DNA from: an uncultured Clostridia bacterium
GTDB lineage: Bacteria > Bacillota > Clostridia > Christensenellales > UBA1242
DNA: 64,000 bases
Direction: 5' to 3'
NCBI GenBank assembly: GCA_934747805.1
Contig: CAKVHC010000005.1
Location: forward strand, 1 to 64,000
The position numbers and the translations under genes were made by a program. This document shows, in pieces, positions 36,164 to 46,700 of the stretch (its first letter is position 1; each line of letters begins with the position of its first letter). Below the pieces are notes generated by a model that searched no databases, had not been told where the DNA came from, and saw only the letters and a program-made list of their open reading frames with translations.

Positions 36164-36757
36164 ATGGAAGACAAAAACACTAACGTAAGAACAAGGAAAA
36201 AAGGCAATGGTTCAACAGCAATATTGGTTTTGTCCATTTTGCTAGGTGTGTCCGTTGCATTAGGAATCACTGCTGCCTTCTTTACAGCGAATAGAACGGC
36301 AACAGGTACAATTACATTGGGCAACCCAGTGGATATCAACATTTCACAAGGGGGAACTAATGTTACAACTCTTGCATTTGAAGGCAATGCTTATCCTGGC
36401 ACAACCTACGATGCTCCTATTTCAATCGTGGCTGCTGCTGGCACAAGTGAAGCGTGCTTGCGTGCAAAAGTTACACTCACCAACACTGACACTGCTGCAA
36501 TCAACGTTGAAGCTACTACCAGTGAAAATTGGGTGAAGGGTGAAGATGATTACTACTATTACAATGGCACAATCAATGCTGGTAATAGTGTTGATTTCAT
36601 CTCAAAGATCACCGTTCCTACAACTCTAACGAACGAAGACGCTAAAAAGACTTACTCAGTTTCAATCGTATGTGAAGCTATTCAAAAGGCAAACGGCGCT
36701 GCCGCTGCGACTTGGACAACTGCTCCAAAAGATTGGTTGACTAACTACGGCAAGTAA
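36164..36757 (+). CDS. SipW-type secreted protein (TasA/camelysin-like)
   Basis: The 197-residue protein has a basic N-terminus, a hydrophobic segment near residues 18-42 (ILVLSILLGVSVALGITAAFF) ending close to TANRTATGTITLG, and a beta-rich secreted part without cysteine pairs. The layout resembles SipW-dependent proteins such as TasA and camelysin, which form extracellular fibres or proteases. No SipW-type signal peptidase is in the window. Thr/Ala/Asn-rich. CAAAGGAG precedes the ATG. It has its own terminator shared with the convergent SpoIIQ-like gene. An alternative is a pilin-like surface protein. Confidence 0.6.
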   Translation: MEDKNTNVRTRKKGNGSTAILVLSILLGVSVALGITAAFFTANRTATGTITLGNPVDINISQGGTNVTTLAFEGNAYPGTTYDAPISIVAAAGTSEACLRAKVTLTNTDTAAINVEATTSENWVKGEDDYYYYNGTINAGNSVDFISKITVPTTLTNEDAKKTYSVSIVCEAIQKANGAAAATWTTAPKDWLTNYGK

Positions 36758-36771
36758 TCTTAATTGACAAT

Positions 36772-36800
36772 AAAAAAAGCAATCATCAGATTGCTTTTTT
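36772..36800. terminator. bidirectional terminator
   Basis: The stem GCAATC/GATTGC (36779-36784, 36789-36794) with A- and T-runs on the two sides serves the convergent genes. Confidence 0.85.
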
Positions 36801-36801
36801 A

Positions 36802-37374
36802 TTATTTGTTAAAGTTGAAATAGTCGTTTGGATTAACTTTGTTGTCGTTTAAGGTGACTTCAAAGTGCAAGTGTGCACCTTGAGTGGCTTCGTTCGCTGC
36901 AGTGTCACTAACCGCACCGAGCACAGTTCCTTTCTTGACGATGTCGCCTTTTGCCACTTTCAATTCTTTTGCCAAAGATTTATATGTGGTCTTTAATCCG
37001 TCCTTGTGTTGTATTACTACATAATAACCATTGAGATAACTATTGCCAGCCTCAATAACCGTGCCTTCATAAACTGCGACCACTGGGCTGCCTGCCTTTG
37101 CTGTAAAGTCCACCGCTTTGTGAGCTTCCCATTGCTTGAGAGTAGGGTTGTATTGCAGTTCGGTGTCACTGTAGTCTTTTGTAATTGATGCATTGGCTAC
37201 TGGGATATCAAACTTAATCGGCGTTGTGCTGACGCTAATTGCGTTCGAGTTTGCCCCGATTGTTGCGAATGTAATACCTAGTGCTAGAATCAGTGCGATT
37301 GAGCAGGTGATGATTGCTAGTTTGTATCTCGACCAAATGCTTGTCTTTCTGTGCAATTTTATGTTTTGTTCCAT
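36802..37374 (-). CDS. spoIIQ: SpoIIQ-like M23 (LytM) metallopeptidase
   Basis: One N-terminal membrane helix (residues about 20-40) is followed by a LytM domain. All zinc ligands of the M23 family are present: H85 and D89 in AHKAVD, and H168 and H170 in AHLHFEV. B. subtilis SpoIIQ lost the first His; clostridial versions keep it and are active, so this fits a clostridial SpoIIQ that acts in engulfment with SpoIIIAH. 190 residues is short. AAGGAG precedes the ATG. A general M23 peptidase is the alternative; no spoIID is in the window. Confidence 0.65.
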   Translation of the reverse strand: MEQNIKLHRKTSIWSRYKLAIITCSIALILALGITFATIGANSNAISVSTTPIKFDIPVANASITKDYSDTELQYNPTLKQWEAHKAVDFTAKAGSPVVAVYEGTVIEAGNSYLNGYYVVIQHKDGLKTTYKSLAKELKVAKGDIVKKGTVLGAVSDTAANEATQGAHLHFEVTLNDNKVNPNDYFNFNK

Positions 37375-37419
37375 ATTTCACTCCTTGATTCGATTATTGC
37401 CACACATATTTTTTCTATA

Positions 37420-37851
37420 CTAAAAACTTCCATAAATCATCGGCCAACCCAATGTGGCTTTTTCGCCACGAATAGCGAGTTGGATGTTGCTATCGTTACA
37501 CTGAGTTTTTATTAGCGGAGAAAAAGCATAAATGATTGTCATGCCCAATTCTTGCAAATACTCAGTCCGCATCGCTTTAGCTTTTAGTTTGGATAAATAT
37601 ATGTAAATCTTGTCCGAGTCGATTTCTACACTTTCGCCCACGATATGCGTGTTTCGAGATGTGGATGTGTTGCAAAATAGACCCGCACAGTTGTAATTTT
37701 CACCACCTATAACCATTTCACGTGAATAATGATTGATTGTGTCGTTTGGGAATATTCTCGCCAAACTAAATTGCTCACTAGTATTGCATGCCAACACCAG
37801 CATATAGCAACAAATGATTAAAATAAGAAACTTTGTAATGTTATATCTCAT
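37420..37851 (-). CDS. small exported protein, possibly YwmB-like
   Basis: The start is set at 37851 because the ATG at 37872 is part of the -10 box (TATAATG). The first 22 residues form a hydrophobic export signal ending in LVLAC, possibly a lipobox. The rest (about 120 residues) has a C-terminal segment MTIIYAFSPLI and NIQLAIRG, then WPMIYGSF, resembling the sporulation-linked YwmB family, which is near spoIID-spoIIQ in Bacillus. Similarity is judged by eye only. It ends with TAG. Confidence 0.5.
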   Translation of the reverse strand: MRYNITKFLILIICCYMLVLACNTSEQFSLARIFPNDTINHYSREMVIGGENYNCAGLFCNTSTSRNTHIVGESVEIDSDKIYIYLSKLKAKAMRTEYLQELGMTIIYAFSPLIKTQCNDSNIQLAIRGEKATLGWPMIYGSF

Positions 37852-37870
37852 ACACAGAATGATTGCCAAC

Positions 37871-37898
37871 ATTATAAAAGTTAAACAAAAAATGTGAA
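37871..37898 (-). promoter_or_regulatory. promoter of the YwmB-like gene
   Basis: TTCACA (37898-37893), a 16-nt spacer and TATAAT (37876-37871) on the minus strand. The -35 lies in the stem of the upstream gene's terminator. Confidence 0.6.
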
Positions 37899-37934
37899 AT
37901 CTATAAACAGCATCGTTTAAATAGATTTCACATT
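37884..37934 (-). terminator. strong terminator of the 336-aa gene
   Basis: A 14-bp perfect stem, AATGTGAAATCTAT (37891-37904) and its complement (37921-37934), is followed on the minus strand by a T-run. An inner AAAC/GTTT stem can extend it. Confidence 0.85.
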
Positions 37935-37938
37935 ATCT

Positions 37939-38946
37939 TTAAATTATGTTGAGAAGTTTTGAATAGGCGAGAAGTGTTTTCTTGTTGGTGTCAATATTTT
38001 TTTTGAGCATCTCTTGAGCTAGTTTCATATTCAGTCCGGCATTCGAAGAAGAGATAAATTTTAGGCTGTTTATTGCACGCAAATTGTTCTGCAAGATTTG
38101 TATAAAGTTGTTGCAATAATTTTTGATTGCATAGTGCATTTCGTTGTCCGCACATAGCGAATAAAAATAGTTGATAAATTTGAAATATGTTTTGCTAAAT
38201 GGAACGAATTTTTTTGCCATTTTATATACGTCAAATATTTGAGTATTTCCGCATTTAATATTAATAAATGTATACAGATAAATTTGTTCAATAGTAATTA
38301 AATCTTGCAAAGAAAATTGATTTATATTAAAAATATCTATATTTTCATTGTTTTTTAATAAAAAATTATGAATATTTATAACAATTTCAAAATATTTAAT
38401 AATAAAATAATCAATATTTAAATGAGAACTTTCTATATAAAAATTATTAATAATATTTATTATTTGATTTAATTCAAAACATATCGATTTATCGTTTAAA
38501 ATGGAGTGGTGAAATATTTGCTCGATTAAAGCATTTTCTATGTAAACGAGATTGGCAAATGCTGTACTAGATTGGTTGGAAATGTTGGCATTGACAATGT
38601 CAGGAATCACTAATGTTTGACTATCAAAATTGATGTATGATAGGCAGTTGTAACTTGTGGGTATGAACAATGTGTCAACGTCGATTTGTGCATATTCCTG
38701 TCCAATAGTAATCGCCAATCTAAAGCTGGATTTTTCAATTAATTCTTGCAAAAAACTGTCGCCATTCGTGTCACGAGTTAGATATTTTGTCAGCACGCAC
38801 TCAGTTTTAAGCAATTGATTAAGTTCATCCACCAAACTGGCAGGCGTGCTAAAATCGTATATAAGTAGGACAGGTTGATAAGGGGCTTTCGCTTTTACTA
38901 TATTTTTCACTTTTTCAAGGTAGTCAGTTTGTGCAATTTCAATCAT
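37939..38946 (-). CDS. hypothetical protein (336 aa)
   Basis: I do not recognise the family. The N-terminal 130 residues look like an alpha/beta domain (PVLLIYDF, FRLAITIG, DTLFIPTS), perhaps a degenerate Rossmann-like domain such as in iron-dependent alcohol dehydrogenases, but no metal or nucleotide motif is clear. The rest is helical and very rich in Ile, Asn, Phe and Tyr, with AT-rich codons, less like the neighbouring genes. Start set at 38946 because GGAG lies seven nt upstream; a TTG at 38958 overlaps it. It ends with TAA and a strong terminator. Confidence 0.6.
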   Translation of the reverse strand: MIEIAQTDYLEKVKNIVKAKAPYQPVLLIYDFSTPASLVDELNQLLKTECVLTKYLTRDTNGDSFLQELIEKSSFRLAITIGQEYAQIDVDTLFIPTSYNCLSYINFDSQTLVIPDIVNANISNQSSTAFANLVYIENALIEQIFHHSILNDKSICFELNQIINIINNFYIESSHLNIDYFIIKYFEIVINIHNFLLKNNENIDIFNINQFSLQDLITIEQIYLYTFINIKCGNTQIFDVYKMAKKFVPFSKTYFKFINYFYSLCADNEMHYAIKNYCNNFIQILQNNLRAINSLKFISSSNAGLNMKLAQEMLKKNIDTNKKTLLAYSKLLNII

Positions 38947-39053
38947 AATTTTCTCCAATTCAATATTAACAATTCGTTAAACGTTTATTTTTGCCAATTT
39001 TGACAAAACATAGAGCCTTTTGTTGAAAATGCAATTTAATTACGTGATTTTGT

Positions 39054-39082
39054 TTTACAAAAACCAATATTTGCTTTATAAT
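39054..39082 (+). promoter_or_regulatory. promoter of acpP
   Basis: TTTACA (39054-39059), a 17-nt spacer and TATAAT (39077-39082) precede the ATG, with GAGAGG between. Confidence 0.7.
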
Positions 39083-39111
39083 GAAATCATCAATCTTATA
39101 GAGAGGTATTT

Positions 39112-39348
39112 ATGGAAAACGTTGAAAAGAGAGTTATTAACATTATCGCTAATGGTTTGCACAAAAAACCTGAAGAAATTAAGTTGACTTCACGCCTTGT
39201 TGAAGATTTGGGAGCAGATAGTCTTGACTTCTTTGAGCTGCTAATGGGTTTTGAAGATGAATTTAAGACAACAGTTAGTGACGAGGATGCCACTAAGTTC
39301 AAGACAGTAGGCGACATTGTTAATCACTTAAACGCTTTGAAAAAATAA
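39112..39348 (+). CDS. acpP: acyl carrier protein
   Basis: ACP carries acyl chains on a phosphopantetheine arm during fatty acid synthesis. The attachment site is the Ser in GADSLDFFEL near residue 37. The 78-residue acidic helical protein is typical. The gene is alone, unlike the usual fab clusters, with its own promoter and terminator. ACP would also be the acyl donor for an OlsB-like enzyme such as the one near 4.5 kb. A dedicated ACP for another pathway is possible, as the residues DSLDFFELLMGFEDEF fit either. Confidence 0.9.
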   Translation: MENVEKRVINIIANGLHKKPEEIKLTSRLVEDLGADSLDFFELLMGFEDEFKTTVSDEDATKFKTVGDIVNHLNALKK

Positions 39349-39351
39349 ATA

Positions 39352-39378
39352 AAAAAAACTAGGGTCACCTAGTTTTTT
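39352..39378. terminator. acpP terminator overlapping the 3' end of spoIIID
   Basis: The stem ACTAGG/CCTAGT with loop GTCA is framed by A- and T-runs. The TGA of spoIIID (39367-39365, minus strand) lies in this hairpin. Confidence 0.85.
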
Positions 39379-39625
39379 CATTGAGATATTTCTGCCTTGT
39401 GGCTTCACCGCCATGCAAATGCTTCTCTTCAAAATGTTTGTCTAACACAGTTTTTAGCTGAGTATACAACGGATAATTGCTTTTTCTAAGTCTATTGCTA
39501 ACGTAACTGTGAACGCTACTCTTACTCATATCAAATTCTGCGGCAGTCTGTCTAATTGTTGCATTGGTTCTAAGAATGTATCTTGCTAAAAGGCTTTCTT
39601 TCGATGATGATTGATTGTCTGACAT
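39365..39625 (-). CDS. spoIIID: sporulation transcription factor SpoIIID
   Basis: SpoIIID is a small mother-cell regulator of sigma-E and sigma-K genes. The helix-turn-helix is visible as IRQTAAEFDMSKSSVHSYV (residues about 25-43), and the family's C-terminal HLHGGEATRQKYL is diagnostic. Start at 39625 has GAGGTG five nt before; the in-frame start at 39664 has none. 86 residues, close to the usual 80-95. It is the only gene here ending in TGA, and the next codons are CCC TAG. Confidence 0.9.
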   Translation of the reverse strand: MSDNQSSSKESLLARYILRTNATIRQTAAEFDMSKSSVHSYVSNRLRKSNYPLYTQLKTVLDKHFEEKHLHGGEATRQKYLNEKTR

Positions 39626-39683
39626 ATTCACCTCGTACATTATATATACAAGGCCTGTCAGCAAAATATGACATCATTCGACA

Positions 39684-40391
39684 TTATTTGTCTAAAAGAT
39701 TGTATCTCTCAGTGGCAACTATGGCATTGGCAATCTTGTCGCTCGCATTTGGCACTCGCTCGTCTAGGGTTGACAAAAGGTCTTTTGCTTTCTGCCTAGA
39801 CGTAACTTTATCCACAGGACATGTACTCTTTTGCACAGGCAAGTTTTTTGCATAACTAACCACATCTTTTTCTCGTGTTAAAAATAGTGGGCGTATCACC
39901 GTAATGTCAGTGTTGGACATATACGACTTTGGTTTAATTGTACTTAGTCTTCCTTCGTAAAGTGCGCTCATTACAAACGTGTCTAACATGTCGTCCAAGT
40001 GGTGTGCAAGTGCGAGTTTGTTCGCTCCCAACTTTTTTGCAGTTGTGCATAAAATTCCACGACGAAGTTTGGCGCACAATGAACAAGGATTGCTTTCTTT
40101 CCTGACGTTAAAAATGATGTCTGCGATATCCGTCTGTTCAATGTGATATTTAATGCCGTTGTCCTTACAGAACTTGACCAACTTGTCGTATGATTGTTTG
40201 CCTGAGTAGTTGTCCACAGTGATGGCAATAATGTCAAAGTGCGGCACGTAAAATCTTTTGATGTCGTTCAATATTTTGAGCAAAGCCAAACTATCTTTGC
40301 CTCCAGATAGTCCGACTGCAATCACGTCGCCTTCATCAATTAGGTCGTATTTTTTGATTGTATGTATTACTTGTGTTTGAATATTTTTCAT
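39684..40391 (-). CDS. TtcA-like tRNA 2-thiolation PP-loop ATPase
   Basis: The family adenylates and thiolates cytidine-32 in tRNA or related positions. The PP-loop SGGKDS is at residues 29-34, CSLC supplies two cluster cysteines (C103, C106) and HHLDDMLDTF follows. TtcA-type proteins also use a later Cys (here STCPVD). 235 residues, shorter than E. coli TtcA (311). There is no Shine-Dalgarno; the -10 TAAAAT ends six nt before the ATG, so the mRNA is likely leaderless. Related TtuA-like enzymes are alternatives. Confidence 0.8.
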   Translation of the reverse strand: MKNIQTQVIHTIKKYDLIDEGDVIAVGLSGGKDSLALLKILNDIKRFYVPHFDIIAITVDNYSGKQSYDKLVKFCKDNGIKYHIEQTDIADIIFNVRKESNPCSLCAKLRRGILCTTAKKLGANKLALAHHLDDMLDTFVMSALYEGRLSTIKPKSYMSNTDITVIRPLFLTREKDVVSYAKNLPVQKSTCPVDKVTSRQKAKDLLSTLDERVPNASDKIANAIVATERYNLLDK

Positions 40392-40397
40392 AATAAT

Positions 40398-40425
40398 ATT
40401 TTAGCATAAAAATAACTTTTGTAAA
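40398..40425 (-). promoter_or_regulatory. leaderless promoter of the TtcA-like gene
   Basis: On the minus strand TTTACA (40425-40420), a 16-nt spacer and TAAAAT (40403-40398), six nt before the ATG. Confidence 0.7.
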
Positions 40426-40776
40426 GTGTGTAAAAAAAATATTAATTAAAAATTTTTAACTATTAAAAAAAATACATTGTTTTTTCATAAAAAACATAAA
40501 AAATATATAAAAATTTCGCTTTTTTATAAAAAATTAAAAAAATTACATTATTTTATTAAATTATTAAAGAAAATAGTTAATAAGGCGAATAAATATATAT
40601 TTTAATTATTTTTTTATTAAAAAAAATTGCAAAAAAAATAAAAATAATATGTCAAGCAAATGCAGTGCTAATTGCCGATTAATATTGTAATATTTATTTG
40701 ACTAAATTAGTTAATATATTTTATAATTATTATATATAATTATTGGAAAAATGCAGAAAATACAAGAGAGGAAAAT
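40426..40776. other. AT-only intergenic region with promoter of the giant gene
   Basis: About 350 bp, nearly all A/T up to 40650, with no gene. TTGACT (40698-40703), an 18-nt spacer and TATAAT (40722-40727) form the likely promoter of the giant gene; AGAGAGG precedes its ATG. Confidence 0.55.
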
Positions 40777-43700
40777 ATGAAGAAATTTGCAACCCTTTTA
40801 GCAGTTATTCTAATGGCCTTTGGCGCATGCTTTTTGACCGCCTGCACTCAGCCATATTCCAAAATTTATTTGGAAGTGTATGATGCGCAAGGCACAAAGC
40901 TTGAACTAGACGAAGATTATAGATTTGTTCTCAACGATAACGGAGAGAACGATTTTTCGTTGAGCGTAAAAGTACGTGGAGTTAAGAAAGAGAAAGTAAC
41001 CGTTGGGTTTACAAAGAAATCTTCAACAACTGCATTTTCCATTCTTGAATATCAAACAGTCGGAGATACGGCAACAGTTAAGTTGCGTGGTGACAATCGT
41101 GGTGTTGGTTATCTTTATGTTCGTGTTTTGGAATCCGATAAAGTTAAAGAAATTGCCGTACCTATCAAAATCGTAAAAGAGATTACCAACCTTGAAGTTA
41201 AACCTGATGTCTATACAGCCGTTACAATCGGCACTAGCATCACGCTTGACAATTCAATGTTGGCATTCACACCATACAACACAAATGAAACAGAAGTTGA
41301 ATTTGCACTATCTGCTCAGGGTGCTCAGCGTAATTACGTCACTCTTGTAAACAACAAGTTGACAGTGGCTGGTGGCTACAATATTGACGATTTGGGCGAA
41401 ACTATCAAAATTACCGCAACATCAAAATACAAACAAAACTTGAAAGCGGAGTTTGACGTTTATGTGGTTGAAAGTTTGAACCCATCAAATATCGCACTTT
41501 CATATTTTGACTATGACAACAAGACGTTGGTTAGTGGCGACGGCCAAAACATTGTCAACGTTGGCAACGAAATTACATTGGTTAAAGGAGCGGACGCTTA
41601 TAAGTCTGTTTACATTGCAATCTCGGCCAACAGTAACTATAAGTTTAACGAAGAAGTGGGCTTGGAAGTTATGGCATATCTGCCAAACAATCAAATCGTG
41701 AAAGTGACACGTTGCAACGACCTGACTGACGTCGAATATCCAGTCTATCGCGTTTCTAGTGAATTGTTCGACGGAACAACGAAAATCAATTTTAAAGTGT
41801 ATTTCAGCAAATTTGGCAATATCGCTGCAGTAGAAAAGTCTGTTAACGTACGTGTCATCGATATGCCATACGCCTTGATGCTCAATGGTGAAACAGAAGA
41901 CGTTTACGATTTGGATTTGTACACTAGTTACGATTCATCATCAAAAGGCTTGGCTCTCAATTTCAACGTGTTGCCAAACAATGTTATTAATGAGTACAAT
42001 CAGATATATTTAAATGTAGAAAATGTCAACATTGCTGAAGCTTTGGTGCTGAGATACGTCGATGACTACGGCGTTTTACGCACCATACAACCTAGCCAAA
42101 CGGAATACGTTTTGCCACGAAATAAAACAGTCTACGTTTCATTAAATCCAGCAGTTAATTACACTGACTACATTGCTACAGGCATCAAACTTAACGCTTG
42201 GTGCTATACCACTATCGACAAATTTGCAGGAAGAGATGTCACTGACAGAAATAAGAAAAACGTGCTAATCAATCTTGCCATCAAGCAAGGCATTAGTGGA
42301 ATTGGAGTGTACAAAGACGGTGCAAACAATATCGTAGACGCCATCAATGAAAACATTAGTTTGGTTGCCAACAATGTCACTAGTGGCGGCACTAATCGTA
42401 CAATATATTTAGATTTCACACCTACTGGCTCGGTTGACGTGAACAAAAATATCACTATTCAGTCTGCCAAACCATCAGTGGTTCAATTCGTGCTTGGCGG
42501 CACAACATATTCAAGGATAACTGGCAATCAGCTCAGTTCAGTTGTCAAAAATACGTCAAGTTCAATTGAGAAAACGTTGTATGCCTTGACAATTAAAGGT
42601 TTTGATAAAGGCGAGACTCAGATTATCGTCACAACCGGCAATGGCGTTACGAAATACATCAATATTACGACTGTAGCAGGCACAAACTCGCTTTCGCTTA
42701 ATGAAGCATCTACACGAAATATTGCATATTCACTCACGGAAACGGGCAGTTTCTATCGTGGTTACACTGATATAATCGTTCCAGCAGGCAGTGCAATTAA
42801 TTTAAAAGTGAATGGTACTACTGCTAATGCCGACATTGCCATTCTGAACGCTCGTGTAATCGGCGGCGAAAATGGTTTGAGTCAAAACGAAGTAGTTAGT
42901 CTATATGACACAGGCAGTCAAATCACACTCACAGGTTTGATTGAAGGTGTCAACAGAGTTCAGTTTAATGTTCAATATTTTGACATGAACGGCAATTCTC
43001 AAACATGGTTCATTTCATTCTACGTGTATGTTTACATTCCAGTGCGAGCATTTGAACTTAGCACTCATTCGGCTAGTTTAATGTACAATGTGGGATACTT
43101 TGAAAAAGAGCAATATTCGCAGTTGACACTTGGCGTAAGATACAACGCCGAAGGTGCGACTGAAACGATTGAACTTCTGTCAACCTATGCTAAAGAATCG
43201 TTTAAAAACGAAGCCGATAACAACAAACTAATTCATTACGATTCGGCAACTGGCAAGATTTTGCTCAGAGTGTACACTATCACACGCACCCTAAACGAAT
43301 CAATCTTTATGGGCTCGCTCGAAAGCACGGCTCGTATGGACAAGAACAATCTCAATATCCAACTCAAACTCAATGAATTGCAAGATATGCCAACCAACAC
43401 AAACGTTACGGTCAACTTGCAACAATTTGATAACGTGGTCTCCAGTCAGCGTTGCAATATTACTATTCGCAAGGCTGTTAAGGCTGAAAATATAGTTGTA
43501 AACAACATTTCCAAGAAATCCGGCGCATACGTAATAAATTTCGACTTGCGTAATGGTCGTTGTGGCTTGACAAAGACTGACATTGAGAAATATTTGCTCA
43601 ATCCTGATAACAATTTCAAGCAAATCTTGGCATCAATCACCAATGCGAATGATGTCACTTTTAACCAAATTGACTACAAAATCGTCAAATATCTGAACGA

Positions 43701-46700
43701 TTATGGCGATATGGTGGACGGCGATGATTCTACAATATCAATCGTGCAATCCAATGGCGAATTTACTTTAATTCCTCATAAGGGCGGCGAAGTGATTTTG
43801 CACATTTTCCCACACGACAGATGGATTTCTGCCACTGAATACGACCGAAATGGCCCAGTCATTGAAATTGACATCAAAGTCAGCGACGGTGACAAGGTGC
43901 CTTATCAGATTGGTTCTGTTTCACAACTTTTGGCGATTGGCGAGAACGAAGAAACAATGAGCTACAAATATGAGCTCGTTAGCGATATCAATCTAACATA
44001 CAAAGGCGCAACAGCCGTTCTTCCAATAGGTAAGACGAAAAATGGCATTTTGGCATTCACTGGTTCATTGTCTGGCGCTTACAAAATCAACAAAGACGAC
44101 GGCAGCGTATTGTCTGTACAGTACTATTTGCGAAACCCAGTATTCACGTTGGAAAATAGCGGCACAGAAAGTTTTGCCGGACTATTTGCCCAAAATGACG
44201 GCATTCTCAGAAATATATATATTGACAACGCTCGTTTTGCTGTTTATGGTGCGGAAAACCAGGCAATTACGCTAAATGACGTTACATTTACTAATTACTA
44301 CCTTGCTGGGCTAGTCGGGAAGAATAACGGACAAATCATAGATTGTTATGTTGGTTTGGCACGCAATGGCGTGGAAAACAGCGAAATCAAGTTTGACGTA
44401 ACTGTAAACAAGGAATTTAACATTTATGCTGGCGGACTAGTCGCATACAACATGGGTTCAATCACTGCCAACTCAATTATGTCTTCAGGCGAGTTGAACC
44501 TTAGTGTCACCAAAAGTATTACTCAATCCAACCAAACAAGCGTATACCTTGGTGGCATCATTGGTCAGAACAAGGGCATAATCGACGGCAACTATCAGAG
44601 TGACTATCAGAGATATGCTCGTGAGTTTAATCCGAAACTCGCAGACTTTAATAACGGCAAATATTACGTACTTGTTGACGGCGAATACACCAAGGCAAAA
44701 ACTAACACTTCCGTTTATGATCCAAAAGCGACATATTATCGTCTTTCTGCAGGCGTGCTTGAATCAAATAAGCGTGTCCTCAGCGAACATATCAGCACGG
44801 ATATTGTGCTTAATGCATCAATAGCAACCGATTATAGTTACATTGGCGGCATTGCTGGATACAATAACGGAATAATTGGCAATGTTAGTTTCAATGGGGT
44901 TATCGATTGTATATCCAACGGTAAAACATTGGTTGGTCGTGTTGGTGAAACTGTCACATCATTTGTAGGCGGTCTAGTTGGCTACAACAAGGGCAATGCC
45001 GAGAATGAGCAAGACATTTACAACAGCATTGCTATCGCTTGCCAAATCCTTACTGCAGACGAAAATGTCAACAACAAGACAGAAAAGCGTGACGGCGACG
45101 ACATAGGCTTATATATGGGCGCTGGTGCTGTCGGCGGAGCAGTGGGTGGCAGCGAAAACAGCAAGTTGTACCTTGTTGGCACGCAGTTTATGACCACAAT
45201 TGACGACGAGAACTACACGTCCATAACAGCGAATCAAGTTGTGGGTGGACTTATCGGCATATCAAATGCTGACGAAATCAGCTATTGCTATGTGGAGAGT
45301 TTCTTCAAACAATACGCTGCTGGCGATTTGGCTAAGAGTGTTAATACAATGAATGATATCGCTTTGTATGAAAATGCAGACGTTTCACTCACATCTCTAG
45401 CTAGCGGCTTTATCGCATCAGCGAATGATTCCAAAATTGACCGCAGTTTTGCTAAACTTAATGTGGCGTTCATCCCAAGCGATACTAGTGTCACTAATTC
45501 AGATATCCATTTAGCAGGCTTGTTGTCAGCAGGCAGCGCACAGATAACTAATAGTTATTTCAAAGGAAACCTTATCAATGCGGACAGCGATGCAGGTCTG
45601 CTCGCAAGTGCTTATGCAAGCGCTAATGTCGCATCTGTTTATGCAAAAGGTTATATCAACGCTCCAAGCTTTGATGCCGACAATTTGCAAGATAGTTATG
45701 CCTTCTTGGTAGTCGAAAAAGACGGAACATTGATTGAAAATGCAACGTCATATATGTTTGGTGATGATTTCTCAGACTCAATCACGTCAAACAATGCCAA
45801 CAACAACTACATTTGGTTCTACGACCCTAACGGCAGCGAATATAATGACGGTGACCCTGTTCAATGGTGCAACGGAGTGAAGTTTGCAACACTAATTCCA
45901 ACAGCAATTCGCATTGAAATCAACGCAGACGAAGACGGAGCGATATATAAGAGCCAAGCCAACATAAATGACGATAGCAAGAATCTTTTGGCAGGCTACA
46001 AATATGATGACAGCACAATGATATTGTTCTATCGCTCGTTCGTGGCTGGCAACGAATACGCCAACTATATGCGTCTGAACGATTTAATCAGTGCAATAAT
46101 TACTCCAGACCAAGCCAAAGCAGACATAGAGTACAAAATTGTTGACGGCAATATCGCTCGCATCAACAAAGTGAATGGTTATAGTTGTGTGACTCTATCT
46201 ACAACAGGCAAATTCACTTTGCGTGTGTATGCAATATACAATTCAGCACTTTACCAAGACATCACTGTTTATGTGACAAATGGTGTAAGCGAATATGATT
46301 TGTACAATACAACAGATACTAGCGCCAGCCAGAACAAGTTGGCTGATGGCAGAGTTCTCAGTCTAGCGACCGATTCTTCTACAATTTTCTCTTCAAAAGT
46401 TCGCTTTACTGACGGCAATGTTACTAACAATATTTACAACACCAATACTGCACTCTATCTAGACTTTGACGTCAATGCTGACGAAGAGATATTTACAATC
46501 AACGAACAATCTCCAAACAACAACTTCAAAGCAGATAAAAACTTGGCTATTAAGACGGTCTCTTCCGATTCGGAAATTCTCAAAGATAGACAAGACAAGA
46601 TAACGGCTGTAAAAGTTACGCCTTATATCGACTTGCATGAACTATTTGCAGACAACTTCGCAGCTGGCGAAAGAATTAAATTGTTGCCACTTGTTCGTGA

